From NCBI RefSeq assembly GCF_030651495.1, contig NZ_JAUSFI010000050.1, forward strand, positions 31,816 through 95,815: 64,000 nt of DNA, written 5' to 3'. The DNA comes from Undibacterium sp. (GTDB lineage: Bacteria; Pseudomonadota; Gammaproteobacteria; Burkholderiales; Burkholderiaceae_D). The position numbers and the translations under genes were made by a program. This document shows positions 7,798-15,336 of the stretch, one piece after another; position 1 is the stretch's first letter, and every line of letters starts with the position of its first letter. The notes under the pieces were generated by a model. It searched no databases, was not told where the DNA came from, and saw only the letters and a list, made by a program, of their open reading frames with translations.

Positions 7798-10154
7798 AAC
7801 TGATATTTCCAACAACGTTCATGCTCATCATCGTCAATGCGGCACCGGCATGGGCAATTGACCTAGCAGACGAAGCCCAGCGCATTTTTACAAAAGTGTC
7901 AACTTCCGTCGTTACCATCAAGACCTATGACGCCAAGGGAAATCCGGAAGCGCAAGGTAGCGGTGTCGTGGTCGGCGTTGGGCTGATCGCAAGCAACTGC
8001 CATGTGATTGAAGAGGCTACGTCAATTCGCGTCATTGCGGCGCAGGGCGAGATGGCTGCCGAATGGTTGCGCAAATCACCAGGCCTTGACCTGTGCTTGC
8101 TCAAGGCCGAAGGATTGCAGGCGACTCCTTTACCGCTGCGTCTCAGTCACTCCCTGAAAGTAGGTGAACCGACCTACGCGGTGGGTAATCCTTTGGGCTT
8201 TGGTTTGGCCGTCAGTAAAGGGCTTATTGCTGTTGTCAGACAGGCTGAGCCTTATCCACTGATATTAGCCACAGCAGCACAATCGCCCGGTTCCAGTGGT
8301 GGTGGATTGTTTGACGCCGAGGGTCGCTTGATTGGCATTACTACTGCCGTGATGGGTGCCGGACAAAATGTGAATCTAATCCTTGCTGCAGACGGGCTGA
8401 ATGCATTAATTACAAAAGGGACACCTCGGCCACCTATCCCTCTGATTCCAGTGCCCGAAAGGCGCTGGCTAGACGAAGCGGAAGTTATGCAGAGATCCGG
8501 CAATTGGCCTGCATTAGAAAAACTTGCCTTGGACTGGAGTCAGTTGCAACCGCTCTCGGCACGGCCACTGGTATCGATGGGGATGGCTCAATACGAATTA
8601 AAACGCTATGTGGAGGCGGAAACAACTTTGCGCAAGTCCATTGCCCTAGATGAGCATCATGCGTTCGCCTGGATCAACCTGGCCTCAGTACTAGAAAACC
8701 TTGGACAGTCAGAGGAGGCCGAACGCGCGCTGCAACAGGCTGAACGCTTGGTACCGAGTTATGCAGAGCCGAGCAGAAGACGCGCTGAATGGTATAAGAA
8801 ACAAGGCAAACCGGCAGCGGCGCTACTGCAAATCAAAGAGGCGATCCGGAAGGATCCGGGACGCAGTTTCATGTGGGAGATACGCGGCAAAATTGAGGAT
8901 AGTCTGGGGCATAAGGACGAAGCATTGCATGCTTTTGCAATTGCCTTGCGCTTAGGAAGTGCCGATGCAGAGGTGCAACGCCGGCTGGCAAAACTCCCCG
9001 TTCAATCCGACGCGGTGAATGGTGCTGCACAATTGACCGTCATGACGGATGCGGGAAACAAAGATGAGAGTCGAGCGCAGCTAGTAGTTGGCTTATATGA
9101 CATGCAGCTTGGACGGTTGGCGCAAGCTGAGGATGCCATCCGTAAAGCGATCTCGCTCGCGCCGGATTCATCGGAGGCATGGAATGGTTTGGGGAGTGTT
9201 TTTTTAAAAACCATGCGTTATGCCGAGGCAGAAGATGCTTATACCAAGGCCATGACACTGGATGTCAATAACCTGGAGCCACTTATCAATCGTGCCATAG
9301 CGCGCAGAGCCAGGAATAAAATGGACTTGGCATTGGACGATGCAACACGTGCCATCACTCTTTTCCCTCAAAGTGAAGGCGCGTGGAAGGGATACGCGCT
9401 GATCAATCTGGATTTGCGAGATTACGCTCGCGCTAACTCCGGCTTTGCAAAAATGGATGGATTAACCAAGATGGACGCAGACTATCTGGTGAGCTGGGGA
9501 GAAAGTCTGGTCGGAGCAGGACAACTGGATGCTGCGCAAAAGGTCTTGCAGAAAGCAGAAGCTATCGATCCGAAACTGGCCCGCACGTTTCTCTCTATGG
9601 CTAAGCTACTGGGCCGAAAAGGCGATATTGAAGGTGCTCTCAAGTATGAAAATCGGGTACTTGAATTGGAACCTACCAATGTCCATGCGTGGAGCGGCAA
9701 AGGATATGCATTAATGAAATTGAACAAATTACCTGAAGCCATCGAAGCACTGGAAACGGCAGTTCGGCTAGATCCGGAGTTAAATAATGCCTGGATCAAT
9801 CTTGGCGAGGCGCAAATGCGCAAGCAAAATTTCGGCCGTGCCATTCAGGCTCTTGAAAAGGCGATAGGGTTGGCACCGGCTGCCATGGATGCCCGGCTAT
9901 ATCTTGCGCAAAGTTACTTAAGTGTACGACTGCCGCTCAAGTCACGCGAGCAGGCGCAAAAACTGCTGGATAAACAGCCTGATTTTGTGCCAGCCCTGAG
10001 CCTGATGACGACGGCTTATCTGATGGAAGGTAACGACACTGCTGCCTCCCCGGTTTATAGCAAACTAAAGACGCTGTCACCGGCGGCAGCGCGCTCAGTG
10101 CGCGACCGGGCAATTGCCGGAGGGCTTGCCGGCGCTAAGAATTTGCTTGAGTAG
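7794..10154 (+). CDS. Exported trypsin-like serine protease with about 14 TPR repeats
   Basis: Predicted periplasmic serine protease. The signal peptide ends near residue 21 (APAWA|IDL). The S1 domain (about 28-215) has His70 in SNCHV, Asp99 in GLDLCLL and Ser168 in SPGSSGG, so the triad is intact. From about residue 235 to the end there are around fourteen TPR units of the usual 34-residue type (for example AWINLGEAQMRKQNFGRAIQ). HtrA-type proteins normally carry PDZ domains; here TPRs replace them, suggesting recognition of a partner protein or peptide. It is the second gene of a coupled pair with a catalytically dead paralogue. A canonical terminator follows at 10208. Confidence 0.85.
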   Translation: MKLIFPTTFMLIIVNAAPAWAIDLADEAQRIFTKVSTSVVTIKTYDAKGNPEAQGSGVVVGVGLIASNCHVIEEATSIRVIAAQGEMAAEWLRKSPGLDLCLLKAEGLQATPLPLRLSHSLKVGEPTYAVGNPLGFGLAVSKGLIAVVRQAEPYPLILATAAQSPGSSGGGLFDAEGRLIGITTAVMGAGQNVNLILAADGLNALITKGTPRPPIPLIPVPERRWLDEAEVMQRSGNWPALEKLALDWSQLQPLSARPLVSMGMAQYELKRYVEAETTLRKSIALDEHHAFAWINLASVLENLGQSEEAERALQQAERLVPSYAEPSRRRAEWYKKQGKPAAALLQIKEAIRKDPGRSFMWEIRGKIEDSLGHKDEALHAFAIALRLGSADAEVQRRLAKLPVQSDAVNGAAQLTVMTDAGNKDESRAQLVVGLYDMQLGRLAQAEDAIRKAISLAPDSSEAWNGLGSVFLKTMRYAEAEDAYTKAMTLDVNNLEPLINRAIARRARNKMDLALDDATRAITLFPQSEGAWKGYALINLDLRDYARANSGFAKMDGLTKMDADYLVSWGESLVGAGQLDAAQKVLQKAEAIDPKLARTFLSMAKLLGRKGDIEGALKYENRVLELEPTNVHAWSGKGYALMKLNKLPEAIEALETAVRLDPELNNAWINLGEAQMRKQNFGRAIQALEKAIGLAPAAMDARLYLAQSYLSVRLPLKSREQAQKLLDKQPDFVPALSLMTTAYLMEGNDTAASPVYSKLKTLSPAAARSVRDRAIAGGLAGAKNLLE

Positions 10155-10207
10155 AAAACGCCAAAAGGGAATTTCTATTTATCGAGGTAAATCATCATTT
10201 TTGACAT

Positions 10208-10229
10208 TCAGCGAGAACGCTGATTTTTT
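10208..10229 (+). terminator. Intrinsic terminator of the protease operon
   Basis: TCAGCG-AGAA-CGCTGA forms a 6-bp stem with a tetraloop, followed immediately by six T. It lies 54 bases after the stop codon of the active protease gene. Confidence 0.85.
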
Positions 10230-10470
10230 CTGAAAAACGCACCGTTGTAACGCAAATTCACCGGGCCGATCTTGGCCTGGCAGGCAGTTTTCCGACGGCG
10301 TCAACAAGATGAGCGCCCATTTGTACCTGGCTGCCAAACGCGTGTTTTGATTTGATTTAATTTAATTTTTTCGGATGCTTTTTGCACTTATATCAGTGAA
10401 GTGCTGGGCACGTTTTTTTCATGAAACAATGTGAGATGTTCTTGAAAAAATACGCTAAGAATATAAAAAA

Positions 10471-10502
10471 TAATTAATACCACTTAAATACTACTTAAAT
10501 AC
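10471..10502 (+). promoter_or_regulatory. Three-fold 11-bp repeat, candidate operator of the nag cluster
   Basis: ACTTAAATAC occurs at 10482 and 10493, and a weaker copy ending in AATACC precedes them, all at an 11-bp pitch (about one helical turn). The block directly abuts the -35 hexamer of the candidate kinase promoter. The GntR-type regulator encoded in the cluster is the obvious candidate ligand; this is inference. Confidence 0.4.
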
Positions 10503-10505
10503 CTA

Positions 10506-10535
10506 TTGACAGCCGCTATAGAAAATTACTACTCT
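10506..10535 (+). promoter_or_regulatory. Candidate promoter of the nag cluster
   Basis: TTGACA (10506-10511), an 18-base spacer and TACTCT (10530-10535). The possible TTG start codon of the kinase frame at 10506 is part of this -35 hexamer, which supports the downstream ATG at 10563 as the real start. Confidence 0.4.
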
Positions 10536-10562
10536 CATACTGAGAATTTTTTTAAGCTGACG

Positions 10563-11492
10563 ATGGGTCAAGACGTGAGAGAGAAATATCAATACCTGAT
10601 CGGCGCCGATGGCGGCGGAACCGGTACGCGTGTCTTGTTGGCGGATGCTGATGAGCGCGAGTTGGGGCGCGGCAGCGCTGGACCGTCTGCTCTGATGCAT
10701 GGGGCGGAACCGGCTTGGAGCGCCATTCTTAGTGCCATTCATCAGGCATTTGCTGTTGCGGGCCTGGTTACGCCACCCTGGAATGAGATCGCTCTTGGCT
10801 GTGGTCTGGCCGGGGTCAACAATCGACAGTGGGCCGCCAATTTTGTGGCAAAAGACCCTGGTTTTGCCAGACTGATAATAGAAACCGATGCCGGCACTAC
10901 CTTATTAGGGGCGCATCAGGGCAAGCCGGGTGTGATTGTTGCGCTCGGTACTGGCAGTGTGGGTGAGGTCATGCTGGCCGACGGCAGTCGTCGCGAGGTT
11001 GGCGGCTGGGGATTTCCTTCTAGCGATGAAGCCAGCGGCGCCTGGCTGGGCTTACGCGCCATCAATCATGTGCAGCATGTGCTTGACGGGCGTAGCCCCG
11101 CTGATGATTTTGCGCAGGCGGTGCTTGTCCATTGTGTGGCACAGTCTGGCGGCGATATCAGCAAGCCGCGTGATGCGGTTTTCAATTGGCTGGCGCAAGC
11201 CAATCAGGCTACCTATGCGCAATTGGCCCCCTTGGTGATTCAATTTGCATCGAGGGGAGAAAAAGCCAGCGAGATTATGCTGGCGGCGGGCGTCGAGGTG
11301 GCGAAGATGGCGCATGCCTTAGATCCGTCTGGGCAGATGCCGATTGCGCTTTGCGGTGGCCTGGCAGAGCCTATGCTGGCGTATTTGCCAGTGGAGTTGC
11401 GCGTCAGAATGACCAAGCCACAAGCCGATTCAGCAACAGGCGCGCTGATCCTGGTGCGCAATCATTTTTTAAATCAATTTTCTGACGCTTGA
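10563..11492 (+). CDS. N-acetylglucosamine/glucosamine kinase, BadF/BadG ATPase family
   Basis: ASKHA-fold sugar kinase that phosphorylates an amino sugar at C6 in the cytoplasm. The phosphate-1 loop is IGADGGGTGTRVLLADA; the second phosphate element is VIVALGTGSVGEV; the adenosine-motif region is IALCGGLAEPMLAYLP. From the chosen ATG the protein has 309 residues, close to known bacterial GlcNAc/GlcN kinases of this family. The frame is open upstream to a TTG at 10506, but that overlaps a promoter element. It is the first gene of a tight cluster with a GntR regulator, nagA and nagZ, which points to GlcNAc as substrate; glucosamine is the alternative. Confidence 0.8.
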   Translation: MGQDVREKYQYLIGADGGGTGTRVLLADADERELGRGSAGPSALMHGAEPAWSAILSAIHQAFAVAGLVTPPWNEIALGCGLAGVNNRQWAANFVAKDPGFARLIIETDAGTTLLGAHQGKPGVIVALGTGSVGEVMLADGSRREVGGWGFPSSDEASGAWLGLRAINHVQHVLDGRSPADDFAQAVLVHCVAQSGGDISKPRDAVFNWLAQANQATYAQLAPLVIQFASRGEKASEIMLAAGVEVAKMAHALDPSGQMPIALCGGLAEPMLAYLPVELRVRMTKPQADSATGALILVRNHFLNQFSDA

Positions 11493-11494
11493 TC

Positions 11495-12241
11495 ATGCGG
11501 GTGCAAATAGCTGATTTTACGCCTGACAGAGAAAACTCGACGCCTTTGTATTTGCAATTGGCCAATAAGCTTGCTGCCGGTATCCAGCGCGGCCTGTGGC
11601 AGCCTGACGAAGCGCTGCCGTCTGAACGCTGGTTGTCGGAAGCGCTGGATATCTCACGAGTCACGGCGCGCAAGGCGATCGATCTATTATGTGAACGCGG
11701 CTTACTCAATCGCAAACATGGCTCAGGCACTTACCTTGCCCTGAAGATTGCCCCTGCATTGGAGCAGCCTTTGTCGCGCCTGACCAACTTTAGCGATGAG
11801 TTGCGCCGGCGTGGCTTTGTGCCAGGCTCACAATGGATCTCGCGTGAAACTGGCGTGGCGGTAGCGGAAGAAATTTTATCTTTAGGTTTGTCACCGCAGA
11901 CCATGGTGGCGCGGCTCAACCGTCTGCGTACGGCAGATAACGTGGTGATGGCGATAGAAAGCACGACCATTCCGGCGGTGTATCTGCCTGAGCCAAAACG
12001 GGTGACAGATAGTTTGTATCGTTATCTGGAAGTGAATAACCTGGCGCCGACGCGCGCCTTGCAGCATATCCGCGCAGTCAATGCCACGGCCGAACAGGCA
12101 AAACTGGCGGGGATCAAGCAAGGCACCGCCATGTTGTTGATGAAGCGCATCGGCTATTTAGCTAACGGCGCGGCCATTGAGCTGACGCATTCGTATTGTC
12201 GCAGTGATTATTATGATTTTGTCGCGGAGTTGTTCAGATGA
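11495..12241 (+). CDS. GntR-family regulator with UTRA effector domain (NagR/NagQ/DasR-like)
   Basis: Transcription factor predicted to sense a phosphorylated amino sugar. An N-terminal winged helix (about residues 10-75: PLYLQLANKLAAGIQRGLWQ…LPSERWLSEALDISRVTARKAI) is followed by a UTRA domain of the HutC subfamily (about 90-245). The ATG at 11495 follows the kinase stop by two bases; a TTG two codons earlier overlaps that stop and is less likely. The 3' end overlaps the nagA start codon (ATGA). Linkage to nagA and a sugar kinase makes the nag genes its likely targets, presumably through the repeats at 10471-10502. Confidence 0.9.
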   Translation: MRVQIADFTPDRENSTPLYLQLANKLAAGIQRGLWQPDEALPSERWLSEALDISRVTARKAIDLLCERGLLNRKHGSGTYLALKIAPALEQPLSRLTNFSDELRRRGFVPGSQWISRETGVAVAEEILSLGLSPQTMVARLNRLRTADNVVMAIESTTIPAVYLPEPKRVTDSLYRYLEVNNLAPTRALQHIRAVNATAEQAKLAGIKQGTAMLLMKRIGYLANGAAIELTHSYCRSDYYDFVAELFR

Positions 12242-13362
12242 ATACAGTAGTGTTAAATCGGTTGCAAGGAAATATCCTGACGCCATCTGGCTGGCTGCAG
12301 GGGACGATAGCGTTTTCTGAAAAGATCACTGCTATCTATGGCCAACCGGTCGATCCTGCCGAGAATCAACAGGTGTACATCTTGCCCGGTTTTGTTGATC
12401 TGCACGTGCATGGCGCCGGTGGAAAAGACACCATGGGAGCCGGCGATGCGATCGAGGTGATCGCCCGCATGCATGCGCAGCATGGTACGACCAGTATGCT
12501 GGCCACTACCATGACGGCACCTTTGGCGGATCTAGAATGCGCCTTGCGGGCTCTCACGGGCGTATGTCAGCAGCGTAGTTCTGGTGCGGCGCGGGTGTTG
12601 GGGGTACATCTGGAAGGGCCGTATATTAATAGAGTCAAACTCGGTGCGCAGCCCGATTTTGCGAAGACCGGCTCGATAGAGCAAGTCAAATACCTGCATG
12701 CGATCGCACCGATTAAATTGATTACCGTTGCGCCAGAAATGGATGGTCATTTGCAACTGGTGCGCGAGCTTACCGCAATGGGGATGCGGGTTCAGCTCGG
12801 TCACACTATGGGCACTTACGAAGATGGTGTGGCGGCGCTGAAAAATGGCGCCAGCGGCTTTACCCATTTGTACAACGCCATGTCAGGGCTGAATCATCGC
12901 GCTCCTGGCATGGTCGGTGCGGCGCTGGCACATGCGCAGTTTTCTGAAATTATTCCTGATTTATTGCATGTTCATGCGGGCGCGATCCGCGCCGCCATGC
13001 GCGCCATTCCGCAGCTGTATTGCGTGACCGATTCGACCGCCGCTTCGGGCATGCCCGATGGTGAATACATGCTGGGACGCCAGGTGGTGCACAAGTGTCT
13101 CGGTGGTGTACGGCTGGAAGATGGCACGCTGGCTGGCAGCACCTTAACCATGGATCAAGCCTTGCGCAATCTGGTGAGTATCGGCCTCGATCTGGCCGAC
13201 GCCTCGAAACGGGTTTCGACTTACGCTGCCGATTTTCTCGGCTTGCCAGAACGCGGTCGCCTGCAAGCCAATGGCTACGCCGATATGGTGGTGTTAGACC
13301 GGGAACTGAATCTGATTGGCGTGTATGTAGAGGGAGAGAAAATTGATCTCGGCAATATTTAA
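12238..13362 (+). CDS. nagA: N-acetylglucosamine-6-phosphate deacetylase
   Basis: Amidohydrolase that converts GlcNAc-6-phosphate to glucosamine-6-phosphate and acetate. Visible family elements: GFVDLHVHGAGGKDTM (metal-binding HxH), HLEGPYIN with the metal-binding Glu, QLGHTMG, GFTHLYNAMSGLNHRAPG and the catalytic Asp in VTDSTAASGMPDGEY. Length of 374 residues is typical. The start overlaps the stop of the regulator gene. No nagB deaminase lies in the window, so the product must be used by glmS/glmM chemistry or by a nagB elsewhere. Confidence 0.95.
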   Translation: MNTVVLNRLQGNILTPSGWLQGTIAFSEKITAIYGQPVDPAENQQVYILPGFVDLHVHGAGGKDTMGAGDAIEVIARMHAQHGTTSMLATTMTAPLADLECALRALTGVCQQRSSGAARVLGVHLEGPYINRVKLGAQPDFAKTGSIEQVKYLHAIAPIKLITVAPEMDGHLQLVRELTAMGMRVQLGHTMGTYEDGVAALKNGASGFTHLYNAMSGLNHRAPGMVGAALAHAQFSEIIPDLLHVHAGAIRAAMRAIPQLYCVTDSTAASGMPDGEYMLGRQVVHKCLGGVRLEDGTLAGSTLTMDQALRNLVSIGLDLADASKRVSTYAADFLGLPERGRLQANGYADMVVLDRELNLIGVYVEGEKIDLGNI

Positions 13363-13367
13363 ATAGC

Positions 13368-13447
13368 ATACTCCCCCTATGTATATTTTCAATGCGCAAT
13401 AAACATATGCGCAAGCGCGTGTATTTTTAATATTTTACGGGGAGTAT
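13368..13447. repeat. Inverted pair of the GGGGAGTAT motif between nagA and nagZ
   Basis: ATACTCCCCC (13368-13377) and GGGGAGTAT (13439-13447) face each other about 60 bases apart in the 143-base gap between nagA and nagZ. TGCGCA lies twice in between. The same 9-mer occurs as direct pairs upstream of lpxK and yhdP, so this may be a dispersed small repeat or a shared operator. Confidence 0.45.
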
Positions 13448-13506
13448 ATTGAATCCCTTTGATTTTTACGGCATTTTTTATGCCAGGCATGGATGGAAGC
13501 AGTGAA

Positions 13507-15048
13507 ATGACGCTAGCGACTAAGGATTTAGCAATGACGAATTTAGCAATGACGGCAGAGGCACGCCGGAGCGCCGGGCGACTCATCATGATACGTATGC
13601 CCGGCACCACGCTGGATGCCGCAATGGCAGCGTTTTTGCGCGAACATCATATCCGCGCCGTCTGCCTGTTTCGCCAGAATATGCTGAATCCCGCGCAGCT
13701 AGGCAAACTGACTGCCGATTTGCGTACAGTGATGGGGCCGGATGCACTGATTGCGCTCGATCAGGAAGGCGGCGCCGTGGTGCGCGCCACCTGGGTGCCG
13801 CAACCGCCGGCCGCAATGTCGCTCGGTGCCAGCGCCGACCCCGCGCTGTGCCGCCAGGTTGGCGCAGCAGTCGCGCGGGCGGTGAAGTCGCTGGGCTTTA
13901 ACTGGAATTTTGCCCCGGTGCTGGACCTGAATAATAACGTCGATAACCCGGTGATTGCCGAGCGCTCTTTTGGCGCTGATCCGCAACAAGCCACGGCGCT
14001 GGCGCTGGCCTGGATGGCGGGCAGCCTGTCCGAGGGCGTGGCCTGTTGTGTCAAGCATTTTCCCGGTCACGGCGACACCAATGTCGATTCGCACCGCGAT
14101 TTGCCGACGGTGAATAAATCACGCGCCGAGCTTGATGCGCTGGAGCTGGCGCCGTTTCAGGCCGCCACCAGCTTTGCGCCCGCCATGATGACGGCGCATA
14201 TCGTGTATCCACAACTCGATGCGGATAACCCCGCTACCATGTCGCGCAAAATCCTCACCGGCCTCTTGCGCGACGAATGGCATTACCAGGGCGTCGTGAT
14301 TACCGACGGCATGGATATGCACGCCATCGCCCATCACTATGGCGTCGGCAACGCCGCAGTACGGGCGCTGGCGGCTGGTGCCGATATGGTGATGGCATTG
14401 GGTACCAGAGAAACTCAGCTAGAGACGCTGGACGCCCTCAGTGCGGCGATTGCAAACGGGCAGATCGATCCGGCTGGCCTGAAGCAAAGACTGGCGCGGG
14501 TGGCCAAGCTGGTGCAAGCTTATCCTTGCCAGACTAGCGCCTACCCGGCGCAGGCCGAGCAAGCCGACCGCGCACTCATGGCAATGGCATGGCAGCGCGG
14601 CTTAACGGCGCACGGCTCTCCCAAGGCTCCGGCGACGGGCAGCAAGGTGCGTTTGGTGATTCGTGCCGATGCCGTCAGCGATGGGGTCTCGGAAGCCGGT
14701 ATCCCGGCAGAAAAAGTCGCGGCGATGTTGCGCACATTGTACGATGTCGCCGTCACCACCTTTGCCACAGACAGCCAGTTTGACTGGAGCAGTCTGCCCG
14801 ACGATGGACGCTTCGTGATCCTGGCCTCCACCGTGCGTTTGCGTTACAGCCAGCACGCGCGCCAGAGCTGGAAACCCGATCTGCACCTGGCCTTATGGAA
14901 CCCGTTTCAGGCACTCGATATCGCCGCCCCGGCACTGATGACCTACGGCTTTGCCGCCCCGGCAATCGAGGCGGCGGCAGACTGGCTGGCCGGTAAAATT
15001 AAAGCGGCAGGCGTGATACCGGTTGCCAGTTTTTCGGTGGATAAATAA
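13507..15048 (+). CDS. nagZ: Beta-N-acetylhexosaminidase, glycoside hydrolase family 3 (NagZ type, with extra C-terminal domain)
   Basis: Removes GlcNAc from muropeptides during peptidoglycan recycling, or from chitooligosaccharides. The (beta/alpha)8 domain shows LIALDQEGG, the NagZ-specific histidine/aspartate loop KHFPGHGDTNVDSHRDLP and the nucleophile Asp in VVITDGMDMHAI. NagZ of E. coli is about 340 residues; this protein has 513, the extra part (from about residue 345) resembling the second domain of longer Gram-positive-type enzymes. The ATG at 13507 is preceded by GGAAG; in-frame ATGs at 13480, 13534 and 13546 are alternatives. No signal peptide, so cytoplasmic. Confidence 0.88.
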   Translation: MTLATKDLAMTNLAMTAEARRSAGRLIMIRMPGTTLDAAMAAFLREHHIRAVCLFRQNMLNPAQLGKLTADLRTVMGPDALIALDQEGGAVVRATWVPQPPAAMSLGASADPALCRQVGAAVARAVKSLGFNWNFAPVLDLNNNVDNPVIAERSFGADPQQATALALAWMAGSLSEGVACCVKHFPGHGDTNVDSHRDLPTVNKSRAELDALELAPFQAATSFAPAMMTAHIVYPQLDADNPATMSRKILTGLLRDEWHYQGVVITDGMDMHAIAHHYGVGNAAVRALAAGADMVMALGTRETQLETLDALSAAIANGQIDPAGLKQRLARVAKLVQAYPCQTSAYPAQAEQADRALMAMAWQRGLTAHGSPKAPATGSKVRLVIRADAVSDGVSEAGIPAEKVAAMLRTLYDVAVTTFATDSQFDWSSLPDDGRFVILASTVRLRYSQHARQSWKPDLHLALWNPFQALDIAAPALMTYGFAAPAIEAAADWLAGKIKAAGVIPVASFSVDK

Positions 15049-15064
15049 GGAGAACACTCAAGCG

Positions 15065-15095
15065 GAATTAGCCCAGGCTGCGGGCTAATTCTTTT
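15065..15095 (+). terminator. Intrinsic terminator after nagZ
   Basis: GAATTAGCCC and GGGCTAATTC make a 10-bp stem with a 7-base loop, followed by TTTT. It starts 17 bases after the nagZ stop and ends the nag cluster. The remaining 240 bases up to the phosphatase gene hold no recognisable gene. Confidence 0.85.
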
Positions 15096-15336
15096 GCGCT
15101 TAAGGGGCAATTTTCGCTCCTGATCTGGCTTCCTTGCTTGCTTACTCTCTTGCTTATCCTCGTCGGACAGCTCCGCCGGATACCGCCTCCGCTGTCAGCC
15201 CTTGCCACCGCTCTATCAAGCTCTTCGCCCCTGCGGGTTGCCGTGCAAAGTACCGAGAGGCTGTTCTAATGCGCGTCATACTTAAGTCATAAAATCTGCC
15301 TATGATTTAGCGCTTATCCACTTCAGGACGAGTCCC

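Larger units (their letters stand above)
10155..10562. other. Gene-free stretch between the protease operon and the nag cluster
   Basis: About 400 bases with a terminator at its left end and, at its right end, an AT-rich promoter/operator region for the sugar-kinase gene. Nothing gene-like is seen in the middle (10230-10470). Confidence 0.5.
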
